From: Rhizobiaceae bacterium
GTDB lineage: Bacteria; Pseudomonadota; Alphaproteobacteria; Rhizobiales; Rhizobiaceae
Assembly: GCA_019635755.1 (NCBI GenBank)
Contig: JAHBYW010000002.1
Span: 62,001-126,000 of the forward strand
Reading direction: 5' to 3'
Length of the DNA: 64,000 nt
Shown here: positions 43,841 through 52,475 of the stretch, piece by piece
How the letters are laid out: each line of letters starts with the position of its first letter
Position numbering within the stretch: position 1 is the stretch's first letter
The notes under the pieces: generated by a model
What the model was told of the DNA's origin: nothing
Database searches by the model: none
Seen by the model: the letters and a program-made list of their open reading frames with translations, nothing else
Made by a program: the position numbers and the translations under genes

Positions 43841-44224
43841 TCAGTCCGCCTTGTAGGCGATGCAGTCCACTTCAACCTTGCAGTCGATCATGACACGCGC
43901 CTCGACGCAGGCGCGCGCCGGCAGGTGTTCGCCGAGATATTGCAGGTAGACCTCGTTGAAGGCGCCGAAGTCGCGGGGGTCGGCCAGCCAGACGCCGACG
44001 CGGACGACGTCCTTCGGCGCGTAGCCGGCCATGCCCAGCGCGCTGACCACGTTGCGCATCGTGGCGTGCGCTTCCGGAACGATGCCGCCGGCGACGACCC
44101 TTCCGTCCTCGACGCCGACCTGGCCGGACACATACAGCCAGCCGCCGGCCTCGACCGCGCCGGCATAGGGGACCCGCGGCTTGCCCGGCACGGGCTCGAC
44201 GATCCCGTAGCGTTTGATCGACAT
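43841..44224 (-). CDS. RidA family protein
   Basis: A 127-residue YjgF/YER057c/RidA-family protein with VSGQVGVEDGRVVAGGIVPEA, DVVRVGVWLADPRDFGAFNEVY and PARACVEAR, where the last Arg aligns with the one binding the substrate carboxylate. RidA hydrolyses reactive enamine or imine intermediates made by PLP enzymes. It is the last gene of the leftward arm of the catabolic regulon, which supports a substrate containing an amine. ATG 44224 is the natural start; the very long frame upstream is antisense or overlapping shadow. Confidence 0.92.
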   Translation of the reverse strand: MSIKRYGIVEPVPGKPRVPYAGAVEAGGWLYVSGQVGVEDGRVVAGGIVPEAHATMRNVVSALGMAGYAPKDVVRVGVWLADPRDFGAFNEVYLQYLGEHLPARACVEARVMIDCKVEVDCIAYKAD

Positions 44225-44256
44225 ATGCTTGCTCTCCCTCGGTATGACCAGTGTCG

Positions 44257-45246
44257 TCAGACGGCCGCGGCCGCGCCGGGCGCCCCGGCGCGCGGGCAGG
44301 CGACAAGGCGGCCATGGCGCGGCTCGAGCGCGGGCGCGGCGGCCGCGCATTCGGGCGCCGCGATCGGGCAGCGGGTACGAAAGCCGCAGCCGGACGGCGG
44401 ATCGATGGGCGAGGGGATCTCGCCGGAGATGCGCAGGCGCGGCGCGTCCTTCGCCCGGCGGATGCGCGGCACGGACGCGATGAGACCGCGCGTGTAAGGG
44501 TGCACCGCCTCGGAGAGAACCTGGCGCGCCGGGCCGTACTCGACGACCTTGCCGAGATACATGACCATCACCTTGTGGGCGAGGCGGCGCACGACCGAGA
44601 TGTCGTGGCTGATCAGCACGAAGGCGACGCCGAACTCGTCGCGGAGATCCATCAGGAGGTTGATGATCTGCGCCTGCACAGAGACGTCGAGCGCCGACAG
44701 CGGCTCGTCCGCGACGATGATCTCGGGCCGCAGCATCAGCGCGCGGGCGATCGCCACGCGCTGGCGCTGGCCGCCCGACAGCATGTGCGGATAGCAGTCG
44801 GCGTGCTCGGGGCGCAGCCCGACCTTTGCCAGCATGGTGTCGATCTCGGCGCGGCGAGCCGGCTCCGCGTCCGGCGTGTTGATGCGCAGCGGCTCGTCGA
44901 GCGTTGCCCGCACGGTCTTGCGCGGATTGAGCGAGCCGTAGGGGTTCTGGAAGATCATCTGGACGCGGCGGTGCAGCGGGCGTTCGCGGCCGTCCGCCGC
45001 CGCCGGCCCGCCCAGCACGATCTCGCCGGACGTCGGGCGGTCGATCATCGCGACCATGCGGCCGAGCGTCGACTTGCCGCAGCCGGACTCGCCGACGACG
45101 GCAAGCGTCTCGCCGGGCATGAGGTCGAAGCTGACGGCATCGATCGCCCGGAGAATCTTCGCCTCGCGGAAGAGACCGGCCTTGACCACGTAGTCGCGGC
45201 GAAGATCGCGCGCGCTGAGGACGGGGGTTGGGGCGGCAGCGTTCAT
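44257..45246 (-). CDS. Peptide/opine-type ABC transporter ATPase (DppF-like)
   Basis: A 329-residue ATPase of the oligopeptide family: Walker A GESGCGKST, signature LSGGQRQRVAIARAL, Walker B IIVADEPLSALDVSVQAQ, and a C-terminal oligopeptide domain with the Cys cluster CGFRTRCPIAAPEC...C that can bind an iron-sulphur cluster. It overlaps the upstream dppD-like gene by four bases (ATGA), showing translational coupling. Powers import of the solute bound by the 47937-49556 protein. Confidence 0.95.
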   Translation of the reverse strand: MNAAAPTPVLSARDLRRDYVVKAGLFREAKILRAIDAVSFDLMPGETLAVVGESGCGKSTLGRMVAMIDRPTSGEIVLGGPAAADGRERPLHRRVQMIFQNPYGSLNPRKTVRATLDEPLRINTPDAEPARRAEIDTMLAKVGLRPEHADCYPHMLSGGQRQRVAIARALMLRPEIIVADEPLSALDVSVQAQIINLLMDLRDEFGVAFVLISHDISVVRRLAHKVMVMYLGKVVEYGPARQVLSEAVHPYTRGLIASVPRIRRAKDAPRLRISGEIPSPIDPPSGCGFRTRCPIAAPECAAAAPALEPRHGRLVACPRAGAPGAAAAV

Positions 45247-46220
45247 GAGACGTGCGGCACGGGCGAGAGCGGGAAGAAGCAGCGCACGCGGGCAGCCCCG
45301 GTGTCGACAATCGGCGGGCGCGCCTCGACGCAGCGGGCCTGAGATACGGCGCACCGCGGCTGGAACACGCAGCCCGCCGGACGGTCGTGCAGGCCCATGA
45401 CCGTGCCGGGGATGGACGGCAGGCGCGCCTCGCCTGCGCTTTCCTCGGGCAGCGCCCTGAGGAGCGCCGAGGTGTAAGGATGGCGCGGTGCGTCGAACAG
45501 GCCGGCGCTCGGCTGCAGCTCCATCGCCTGGCCGGCATACATGACCATCACCCGGTCCGCGACCTCGGAGACGACGGCCATGTCGTGGGTGATGAGAACC
45601 AGCGCCATGCGGCGCTCTCGCTGGAGCGCCGCGAGCAGGTCGAGGATCTGCGCCTGGATGGTGACGTCGAGCGCGGTCGACGGCTCGTCGGCTATCAGCA
45701 GGCGGGGCTGGCAGGCGATCGCCATCGCGATCATCACGCGCTGGCTCATGCCGCCGGAGAGCTGGTGCGGGAATGCGGCCATGCGCCGTTCGGCGGCCGA
45801 GATGCCGACCGATTCCAGCAGGCCGATTGCCTTGCGGCGGCGCTCTGCCCTGTCGCCGGGCTCATGAGTCTTCAGCATCTCCATGATCTGGAAACCGACG
45901 GTGAAGCAGGGGTTGAGCCGGGTCATCGGCTCCTGGAAGATCATGGCGATCTCCTTGCCCATGATACGGCGCCGCAGCGCGCCCTTCAGCGACAGCAGGT
46001 CGATGCCGTCGAAGGCGAGCCGGTCGGCACTGACATCGGCATAGCGCGGCAGCAGGCCCATCACCGCGAGCATGGTGACCGACTTTCCCGAACCCGACTC
46101 GCCGACGATGCCCAGCACGTCGCCGACGTCGATGTCGAGATCGATGGCCTCGACGATGCGGACCGGCCCGCGCCGCGTCGGCATGGTGACGGTCAGGTTG
46201 CGGACCTCGAGAAGCGCCAT
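45243..46220 (-). CDS. Peptide/opine-type ABC transporter ATPase (DppD-like)
   Basis: A 325-residue partner ATPase: Walker [10 protein letters not shown], signature [16 protein letters not shown], Walker [19 protein letters not shown], and the C-terminal Cys cluster GCVFQPRC...C..ARC. ATG 46220 is chosen because it overlaps the permease stop as TGATG and starts the conserved [11 protein letters not shown]. Works as a dimer with the DppF-like ATPase. Confidence 0.95.
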   Translation of the reverse strand: MALLEVRNLTVTMPTRRGPVRIVEAIDLDIDVGDVLGIVGESGSGKSVTMLAVMGLLPRYADVSADRLAFDGIDLLSLKGALRRRIMGKEIAMIFQEPMTRLNPCFTVGFQIMEMLKTHEPGDRAERRRKAIGLLESVGISAAERRMAAFPHQLSGGMSQRVMIAMAIACQPRLLIADEPSTALDVTIQAQILDLLAALQRERRMALVLITHDMAVVSEVADRVMVMYAGQAMELQPSAGLFDAPRHPYTSALLRALPEESAGEARLPSIPGTVMGLHDRPAGCVFQPRCAVSQARCVEARPPIVDTGAARVRCFFPLSPVPHVS

Positions 46221-47101
46221 CACCGCTTCCTGAGCTTGGGGTCGAGAGCGTCGCGCAGCCCGTCGCCCAGCAGGTTGAATGCCAGCACGGCGAGCAGGAT
46301 GGCGATGCCGGGCAGCGTCACCACCCACCAGGCGAGCAGGATGAACTCCTGGGCGTCGGCCAGCATCGCGCCCCATTCGGGCGTGGGGGGCCGTGCGCCC
46401 ATGCCAAGGAAGCCGAGCGCGGCGGTGTCGAGGATGGCGGTGGAGAAGCCCAGCGTCGCCTGGACGATCACCGGCGGCATGCAGTTGGGCAGCACCTGGC
46501 GGAACATGATGCTGGCGCCCCCGGCGCCTGCCATCCGGCTGGCGACGACATAGTCGCGGGTGAGCTCGGTCAGCGCGGCCGCGCGGGTGATGCGGGTGAA
46601 GTGCGGGACCAGCACGATGGCGATGGCGAGCACCGCGTTGAAGAGGCCGGGACCGAGGATCGCCACGATCACCAGCGCCAGCAGCAGGCTGGGGATCGCC
46701 ATGACCATGTCGAGGAAGCGCATGATGGCGGTGTCGACGATGCCGCGGGTCGCGGCGGCGATGAGGCCGAGCGTCACGCCCATGGCGATCGCCAGCGATA
46801 CGACCAGGCAGCCGATGGCCAGCGAGAAGCGCGATCCGTAGATGACGCGCGAGAGCATGTCCCGGCCGACCGCGTCGGTGCCGAGCAGGAAGCGCCAGTC
46901 GCCGCCCTCCTGCCAGACCGGCGGGATCAGGATCGCGTCGCGGTCCTGGAGATAGGGCGGATGCGGCGCCAGCACGTCGGCGAACACGGCCATCGCGACC
47001 AGCGCCGCGATGATGACCACGCCGACGCTGGCGCCCTTGTTGTCGGCGCTCCAGCGCCTCACGCGCGCGGGCAGGGAGGGGAGTGCCGCCGCAGGCGTCA
47101 C
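46220..47101 (-). CDS. Peptide/opine-type ABC transporter permease (DppC-like)
   Basis: A 293-residue inner-membrane permease with the OppC N-terminal segment (about 18-70) and the BPD_transp_1 domain ending DGLRDALDPKLRKR, the classic DppC end. Expected motif DVVGRDMLSR appears as GTDAVGRDMLSRVIYG. The start is GTG 47101, which overlaps the stop of the SDR gene as GTGA. The DppB partner is not in this arm but at 50747. Confidence 0.93.
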   Translation of the reverse strand: MTPAAALPSLPARVRRWSADNKGASVGVVIIAALVAMAVFADVLAPHPPYLQDRDAILIPPVWQEGGDWRFLLGTDAVGRDMLSRVIYGSRFSLAIGCLVVSLAIAMGVTLGLIAAATRGIVDTAIMRFLDMVMAIPSLLLALVIVAILGPGLFNAVLAIAIVLVPHFTRITRAAALTELTRDYVVASRMAGAGGASIMFRQVLPNCMPPVIVQATLGFSTAILDTAALGFLGMGARPPTPEWGAMLADAQEFILLAWWVVTLPGIAILLAVLAFNLLGDGLRDALDPKLRKR

Positions 47102-47877
47102 GAGGCTGCGCCGCGGAGCAGGGGCAGGTTCTCGGGCAGGATCTGGCCGCCGTCGACGACGATCGACTGCCCGGTGATGTAGCTTGCGGCGTCCGAAGCC
47201 AGGAACGAGGTCACGGCCGCGACTTCCTCCACCGCGCCCATCCGGTTCAAAGGAATATGATCGATGAAGGACTGGTGCAACTGCGGCACCGTCATCATCG
47301 CCTCGGTCATGATGTTGCCGGGCTCGACGACGTTGATGGTGATGTTGTGCTGCGCAACCTCGAGCGCGGTGCATCGCGCGAAGCCGACGATCCCGGCCTT
47401 GGCGGCGCCATAATGGGCATTGTGGGTCTGGCCGACCTTCGCGCCGGTGATGGAGCCGGTGACGACGATGCGGCCGCGACGCTGCCGGATCATCTGCGGC
47501 AGGCAGGCCTTGACGACCAGGAAGACGCCCTTGAGCCCGACGTCGATGACAGCGTCCCAGTCCGCCTCGTCCATATCGACGACGAGGGACCGGTTGAAGA
47601 CGGCAGCGTTGGGACAGAGGATGTCGATCGAACCATAGCGGCCGAGGGCCTCGTCGACGACGCGGTCGATGCCGGCCGGGCGGCTGATGTCGGCGTGGAC
47701 AAAGCGGCACTCGCCGCCGGCCGCCGTGATCGCAGCGGCGGTGAGGGCGCCGGAGTCGCGCAGGTCGGCGATGACCACATTGGCGCCCGCGCCCGCCAGC
47801 GCGGTGGCGATGGCCCGGCCGATCCCCTGCGCGCCACCGGTGACGATGGCGGTGCGTCCTGCGTGCGTATCCTGCAT
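47098..47877 (-). CDS. SDR family oxidoreductase in the transporter operon
   Basis: A 259-residue classical SDR with TGGAQGIG at about 13-20, NAAV, and the catalytic Tyr-x-x-x-Lys in HYGAAKAG. C-terminal VVDGGQ is typical. Likely oxidises or reduces a hydroxyl or keto group of the imported compound with NAD(P). It sits between the binding-protein gene and the permease gene and is coupled to the latter by GTGA, so it is part of the pathway. Confidence 0.93.
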   Translation of the reverse strand: MQDTHAGRTAIVTGGAQGIGRAIATALAGAGANVVIADLRDSGALTAAAITAAGGECRFVHADISRPAGIDRVVDEALGRYGSIDILCPNAAVFNRSLVVDMDEADWDAVIDVGLKGVFLVVKACLPQMIRQRRGRIVVTGSITGAKVGQTHNAHYGAAKAGIVGFARCTALEVAQHNITINVVEPGNIMTEAMMTVPQLHQSFIDHIPLNRMGAVEEVAAVTSFLASDAASYITGQSIVVDGGQILPENLPLLRGAAS

Positions 47878-47936
47878 GCGACCCGTTCCGCGAAAAAGGG
47901 TGTCCGCGGGCGGCTGGCGCCCGCGGACGGTTTCGG

Positions 47937-49556
47937 TCAATCCGCCAGCGTGACGCCGACGAAGGGCTGCTGGCCCACCGGGGCGACCTTGTAGCCGGAC
48001 ACTTTCGGCGAGGTCAGCGCGATCTTCTTGGCGTAGGCGAGCAGCAGGGCCGGCGCCTCGTCGTGGAAGATCTTCTGCGCGACCTTGTAGTTCGCCGAGC
48101 GGTCGGCCTCGACGCTGGTCAGGCCCGCCGCGTTGACGGCCGCGTCGTAGTCCTTGTTGCACCAGCGCGAGCGGTTGAGGCCGGTGACGGCGGTCTCGCA
48201 GCTCCAGCCGAGCTTCAGGATCTGGCCCGGATCCGCATAGGCGTAGTTCCAGCCGAGGATCGCCATCTCGTGCTGGCCCTCGATGCTCTTCTGCAGGTAG
48301 TCGGCCCACTCCATCGTGGTGATCTCGGCCTTGACGCCCACCGCGGCGAGGTCCTGCTGCATCAGCTCGGCCGTGCGCTTGGCGTTCGGCATGTAGGCGC
48401 GGACGACAGGCATGGCCCACAGCGTGGTCGAGAAGCCATCGGGCAGCCCGGCCTCGGCCAGCAGCGCCTTGGCGCGCTCCGGATCATAGGCGTAGGGCTC
48501 GATCGACGGGTCATGGCCGGCGAAGACCGGGGGAAGCACGCCGCCCGCGAGGGTGGCGATGTCGCCGCGGAAGATCGTCTCCATGATCGCCTGCTTGTTG
48601 ATGGCGTAGTTCAGCGCCTGGCGGACGCGAACGTCGTCGAACGGCTTCTTCTCGACATTGTATGCGACGAAGCCGTAGTCGGCCGAAGCCAGCTCGTGCA
48701 CGTCGATGTCGGGATTGTCACGCGACGAGATGATGTCGGCGGGGTTGGCGAAGCGGATGATGTGGCACTCGCCGGCCTGCAGCTTGGCGAAGCGGACGGC
48801 GGGATCGGTGGTGACCAGGAAGACCATCTGGTCGACGCCGGAGGTCAGCTCGGGGAAGCCGGCGGCCTTGGCCCAGTGGTCCGGGTTGGCCTGGTAGCGG
48901 ATCCAGGCGTCGCGCTGGAAGCCGACGAACTTGAAGGCGCCGGTGCCGACCGGCTCGGCATACCATTTGTCGACTTCGCCCGAGGCGGTAAGCGCCTGCG
49001 AGTATTCCTCCGACATCATCACCGCGTAGGTGCCCATTGACAGCATGGCCAGGAACGCCACGTCCGGCCGCACCAGCGTGAACTTCACCGTGTAGTCGTC
49101 AACCTTGTCGACCGACGACACCAGGCCCTGGAATCCCGAACCGGCATAGTGCGGATAGAGGCCGGAGCCGACCTTGTGGAAGGGGTGCTCGGCGTCGACC
49201 TGGCGCTTGAAGCTGAAGATGACGTCGTCGGCGTTGAAGTCGCGCGTCGGCGTCCAGGTCGCGGTGGAATGGAACTTCACGCCGCGGCGCAGGTGGAAGG
49301 TGTAGGCCTTGCCGTCCTCGGACGCTTCCCAGCTCTCGGCAAGGAAGCCGCGCAGGTTGGTGGTGCCGGGCGTCATGCCGATGAGCGTCTCGAAGATCGG
49401 CATGGTGGCGTCAGCCGTGGACTGCGCCGTGGTCTGCGGCGGATCGAACGATTCCGGGTTCGTCTCCGAGCAGTATGCAAGCGTTGCGGCGTTCAGGTGT
49501 GACGTCGAAAAGGCGAGGCCGACTAGCATCAGGCCTATACGCGCTTTTGTATACAT
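47937..49556 (-). CDS. ABC transporter substrate-binding protein (SBP_bac_5)
   Basis: A 539-residue periplasmic binding protein with a signal peptide (ARIGLMLVGLAFSTSHLNAA) and the SBP_bac_5 fold: YCSETNPESFDPPQTTAQSTADA, PNLRGFLAESWEASEDGKAYTFHLRRGVKFHS-like, and FDDVRVRQALNYAINKQAIMETIF. The family binds peptides, opines, nickel or glycosides. Start ATG 49556 has GGAGG seven bases upstream, and a TTGTATACA site overlaps it. First gene of the leftward arm. Confidence 0.94.
   Translation of the reverse strand: MYTKARIGLMLVGLAFSTSHLNAATLAYCSETNPESFDPPQTTAQSTADATMPIFETLIGMTPGTTNLRGFLAESWEASEDGKAYTFHLRRGVKFHSTATWTPTRDFNADDVIFSFKRQVDAEHPFHKVGSGLYPHYAGSGFQGLVSSVDKVDDYTVKFTLVRPDVAFLAMLSMGTYAVMMSEEYSQALTASGEVDKWYAEPVGTGAFKFVGFQRDAWIRYQANPDHWAKAAGFPELTSGVDQMVFLVTTDPAVRFAKLQAGECHIIRFANPADIISSRDNPDIDVHELASADYGFVAYNVEKKPFDDVRVRQALNYAINKQAIMETIFRGDIATLAGGVLPPVFAGHDPSIEPYAYDPERAKALLAEAGLPDGFSTTLWAMPVVRAYMPNAKRTAELMQQDLAAVGVKAEITTMEWADYLQKSIEGQHEMAILGWNYAYADPGQILKLGWSCETAVTGLNRSRWCNKDYDAAVNAAGLTSVEADRSANYKVAQKIFHDEAPALLLAYAKKIALTSPKVSGYKVAPVGQQPFVGVTLAD
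49547..49555. promoter_or_regulatory. TTGTATACA site 1, overlaps the binding-protein start
   Basis: TTGTATACA lies across codons 1-4 of the SBP gene on the opposite strand. It is the best copy of four similar sites in the shared control region. Confidence 0.5.
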
Positions 49557-49668
49557 GGATTCGCCTCCGTTTTGTGGTTCGTGCGTCTTTGTGACGTGCC
49601 CTTCCGTTCCTCTCTAGATGGAAACAGGCGGGTAGCGGCTGCTATGACCCCGTTTCCGCTCCCACACC

Positions 49669-49678
49669 TTGCATACAA
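49669..49678. promoter_or_regulatory. TTGTATACA-like site 2
   Basis: TTGCATACAA matches the palindrome TTGTATACAA at nine of ten bases. It lies in the middle of the divergent gap and is a likely GntR/FCD operator. Confidence 0.5.
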
Positions 49679-49693
49679 CACAGTTTCCGGCTG

Positions 49694-49722
49694 TTGACAA
49701 CAGGAATCTGTATACGTAATGA
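49694..49722 (+). promoter_or_regulatory. Possible rightward promoter with operator site 3 in the spacer
   Basis: A perfect -35 TTGACA at 49694-49699 is followed 17 bases on by the weak -10 TAATGA (49717-49722). The spacer contains CTGTATACGT (49708-49717), the third TTGTATACA-like site, so a bound repressor would block the promoter. Confidence 0.45.
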
Positions 49723-49769
49723 TCAGCAAGGCTTTCAAAGCAGCCAAGCGCCTTCTTGCCGGAGAATCA

Positions 49770-49779
49770 TTGTATGCAT
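49770..49779. promoter_or_regulatory. TTGTATACA-like site 4, overlaps the rightward start
   Basis: TTGTATGCAT overlaps the ATG of the rightward DHDPS-family gene, a mirror of site 1 on the other arm. Confidence 0.4.
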
Positions 49780-50700
49780 GAGAAACTGACGGGGATCGTC
49801 GTGCCCCTGGCCACGCCGTTTGCTGCGGCGACGGGAGACTTCGACGAGGCGACGTTCCGGCGGATGATCGACCTTGTCGTCGGGAGCGGCGTCAGCGCCG
49901 TGATCGCGAACGCCGCCACCAGCCAGTTCTCGTCCATGAGCGACGACGAACGGACCCGGGTCGCCGAGGTGGCCGCGGAGCAGGTGGCCGGCCGCGTGCC
50001 GCTGCTGATCGGCGCCGGCGCGTCGTCGACGCGCGAGGCCGTGCGCTGGACGCGCCATGCGAAGTCGCTCGGCGCCGCCGGCGTGATGATCATGCCTCCC
50101 TATTACGGCCCGACCCCCGCGGACGTCGCGGTCGAGCACTTCGCCGGCGTTTCCGACGGCTGCGACCTGCCCATCATGATCTACAACGCGCCCTACGCCT
50201 CGCATGTGCTGCTGTTGCCGGAGCACATCCTGCAGATGGCGGAGCGCGCCAATATCGGCTGGGTGAAGCTGACGACCGGCGTGCTGGACCACGTGACCGG
50301 CCTGCGGCTCAGCCTCGACAGGCGGATCGGAATCTACGAGGGCGTCGACCCGCTTGCCTTCCCGTCGTTCTGCATGGGCGCGGACGGCTGGGTGGCCGGC
50401 CCGGGCAACATGATCCCGGAGATCGCCCTCGAACTGTGGCGGCGGGTGCGCGCCGGCGAGACCGAGGCGGCGCGGCGGCTCCACGAAAAGGCCTATCCGC
50501 TGCTGATGTCGATGCGCGAGAAGATGGCCTACGGCTCCGTCATCAACGAGGTGTGCAGGCTGCGCGGCATCGACCCGGGCGTCGTCCGGCTGCCCGGCTG
50601 CGAACTGGGGGCGGAGCATCTTGCGCGCGTCCACCGGGCGGTGGACAGTCTGGGCCTGAGGGGCGTCGCGATCGGCGCGTTCGACGCGAGCGGGCTCTGA
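49774..50700 (+). CDS. DHDPS/NAL superfamily protein with altered GxxGE motif
   Basis: A 308-residue TIM-barrel of the dihydrodipicolinate synthase / N-acetylneuraminate lyase family. The Schiff-base Lys165 (WVKLTT) and Tyr137 (IYNAP) are kept. The usual GTTGE loop that binds a keto-acid carboxylate is NAATS at 46-50, so it may not use pyruvate. Members with this fold cleave or dehydrate or deaminate keto-acids. ATG 49774 has GGAGA eight bases before it; TTG 49756 is an alternative. First gene of the rightward arm. Confidence 0.9.
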   Translation: MHEKLTGIVVPLATPFAAATGDFDEATFRRMIDLVVGSGVSAVIANAATSQFSSMSDDERTRVAEVAAEQVAGRVPLLIGAGASSTREAVRWTRHAKSLGAAGVMIMPPYYGPTPADVAVEHFAGVSDGCDLPIMIYNAPYASHVLLLPEHILQMAERANIGWVKLTTGVLDHVTGLRLSLDRRIGIYEGVDPLAFPSFCMGADGWVAGPGNMIPEIALELWRRVRAGETEAARRLHEKAYPLLMSMREKMAYGSVINEVCRLRGIDPGVVRLPGCELGAEHLARVHRAVDSLGLRGVAIGAFDASGL

Positions 50701-50746
50701 CGGACGTGGGACCGATCCGTCGCCCAAACCGGCATGAAGCGGGACG

Positions 50747-51754
50747 ATGCTAGCGAACATATTGCGGCGCCTGTTGATGGTCGTGCCGACGTTCCTCGGT
50801 ATCACGCTCATCACCTTCGTGATGATACGCCTGCTGCCGGGCGATCCGGTGACGGTGCTGCTGGGGGAGACCGGCGTCTCCCCCGAGCAGGCCGCGCAGT
50901 TCCGCGAGACGCTCGGCCTCGACCAGCCGCTGGCGGTCCAGTACCTGCTCTATCTCGACCGCATCGCGGCCGGCGATCTCGGCAAGTCGATCACGACGTC
51001 ACAGCCGGTGCTCAAGGAATTCCTGATGCTCTTCCCGGCGACGCTGGAGGTCGGGATCATCGCGCTGACGCTGGCGATCATCCTCGGCATCCCCGCCGGC
51101 GTGCTGGCCGCCATCTGGCGCGGCTCGGCATTCGACATGACCCTGATGACCAGTTCGCTGATCGGCTATTCGATCCCGATCTTCTGGTGGGGGCTGCTGC
51201 TGATCATCCTGTTCTCGGTGACGCTCGGCTGGACGCCCGTGTCGGGCCGCATCTCGGCACTCTACTGGGTCCAGCCGGTGACCGGCTTCATGCTGATCGA
51301 CACGCTGCTCTCCAACGAGAAGGGCGCGTTCGTCTCGGCGCTCAGGCACCTGATCCTGCCGGCGGCGGTGCTGGCCACCGCGCCGCTCGCGCTGATCGCG
51401 CGCATGACGCGTTCGGCGATGATCGAGGTGCTGCAGGAGGATTACGTGCAGACCGCGCAGTCGAAGGGGCTGTCATCGCTGCGCGTGGTCGGCCTGCACG
51501 CGTTCCGCAATGCGCTGATCCCGATCGTCACGGTCATCGGGCTGCAGGTCAGCGTCCTGCTGACCGGCGCGATCATGACCGAGACGATCTTCTCCTGGCC
51601 GGGCGTGGGCAAGTGGCTGGTGGACGCGGTGTTCCGCCGCGACTATCCGGTGGTGCAGGGGGGCGTGCTGCTGCTGTCATGCGTCGTCATCGTCGCGAAC
51701 CTGGTGACGGACATCCTCTACGTCGTGATCAATCCGAGGCTGCGGCATGTCTGA
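50747..51754 (+). CDS. Peptide/opine-type ABC transporter permease (DppB-like)
   Basis: A 335-residue DppB-type permease: start MLANILRRLLMVVPTFLGITLITFVMIRLLPGDPV, later RHLILPAAVLATAPLALIARMTRSAMIEVLQEDYVQTAQSKGL. It is the missing partner of the DppC-like permease, yet is encoded on the opposite arm of the divergon. Its end overlaps the regulator gene by eight bases. Confidence 0.95.
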   Translation: MLANILRRLLMVVPTFLGITLITFVMIRLLPGDPVTVLLGETGVSPEQAAQFRETLGLDQPLAVQYLLYLDRIAAGDLGKSITTSQPVLKEFLMLFPATLEVGIIALTLAIILGIPAGVLAAIWRGSAFDMTLMTSSLIGYSIPIFWWGLLLIILFSVTLGWTPVSGRISALYWVQPVTGFMLIDTLLSNEKGAFVSALRHLILPAAVLATAPLALIARMTRSAMIEVLQEDYVQTAQSKGLSSLRVVGLHAFRNALIPIVTVIGLQVSVLLTGAIMTETIFSWPGVGKWLVDAVFRRDYPVVQGGVLLLSCVVIVANLVTDILYVVINPRLRHV

Positions 51755-52475
51755 GACCGGTGAAAAAGGCTGGCACCGCGCCTATGCGACGCGTGCCGAA
51801 CTGCTGCGCGAGAAGCTGACCGAGGAGATCATCTCCGGCACGCTGGCTCCGGGCACGCGCCTCGACGAGCAGGAGATCGCCAACCGGTTCGGCGTGTCGC
51901 GCACGCCGGTGCGCGAGGCGGTCCGACACCTGGTCGCGACCGGGCTGGCGGAGAGCCAGCCGCATCTGGGGGCCACGGTCTCGGGCCTGAACACCGCGCG
52001 GCTGACGGCCTATCTGGACGCCGCGACCGAGCTCGAGGTGGCCTGCGTGCGCCTCGCCGCGCTGCGGATGGACCGGAAGGAGCACGCCGAGCTTCTCGAC
52101 CTGCATGCGCGGATGGGGAAGAACCTGTTCGACGACCCCGAGCGCTACGAGGAGCTCAACAGCCAGTTCCACGAGATGATCTATGTCGGCTCGCACAACG
52201 AGGTGATGGTCGAGATCATCCGCAACCTGAAAGTCCGGCTCGCCCCTGTCTACCGCGTGCAGCTGACGCTGGCGCAGATGGCGCGCCAGTCCTATGCCGA
52301 GCATGAGCGCATCGTGGCGGCGATCACCGCGGGCGACGCGGTCGCGGCCGAGGTGGCGATGCGCGCGCACATGCTGTCCTCGGCGCTGGTGCTCGAACGG
52401 CTCTATGGCAGCGCGCTCGATGCCCAGCGGCACAACCAGCGCGACGCCGGCCAGGCCACGGGAGACGCCGCGTGA
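51747..52475 (+). CDS. GntR family regulator, FCD (FadR-like) group
   Basis: A 242-residue regulator. Residues about 12-75 are a GntR winged helix (LREKLTEEIISGTLAPGTRLDEQEIANRFGVSRTPVREAVRHL), and residues about 88-215 an FCD ligand domain with metal-binding residues such as Asp, His in FHEMIY and AEHERIVAAI, MRAHM. GntR/FCD proteins often bind TTGTATACAA-type sites and release them on binding a pathway acid. It probably controls both arms. It ends TGATG with the next gene. Confidence 0.94.
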   Translation: MSETGEKGWHRAYATRAELLREKLTEEIISGTLAPGTRLDEQEIANRFGVSRTPVREAVRHLVATGLAESQPHLGATVSGLNTARLTAYLDAATELEVACVRLAALRMDRKEHAELLDLHARMGKNLFDDPERYEELNSQFHEMIYVGSHNEVMVEIIRNLKVRLAPVYRVQLTLAQMARQSYAEHERIVAAITAGDAVAAEVAMRAHMLSSALVLERLYGSALDAQRHNQRDAGQATGDAA

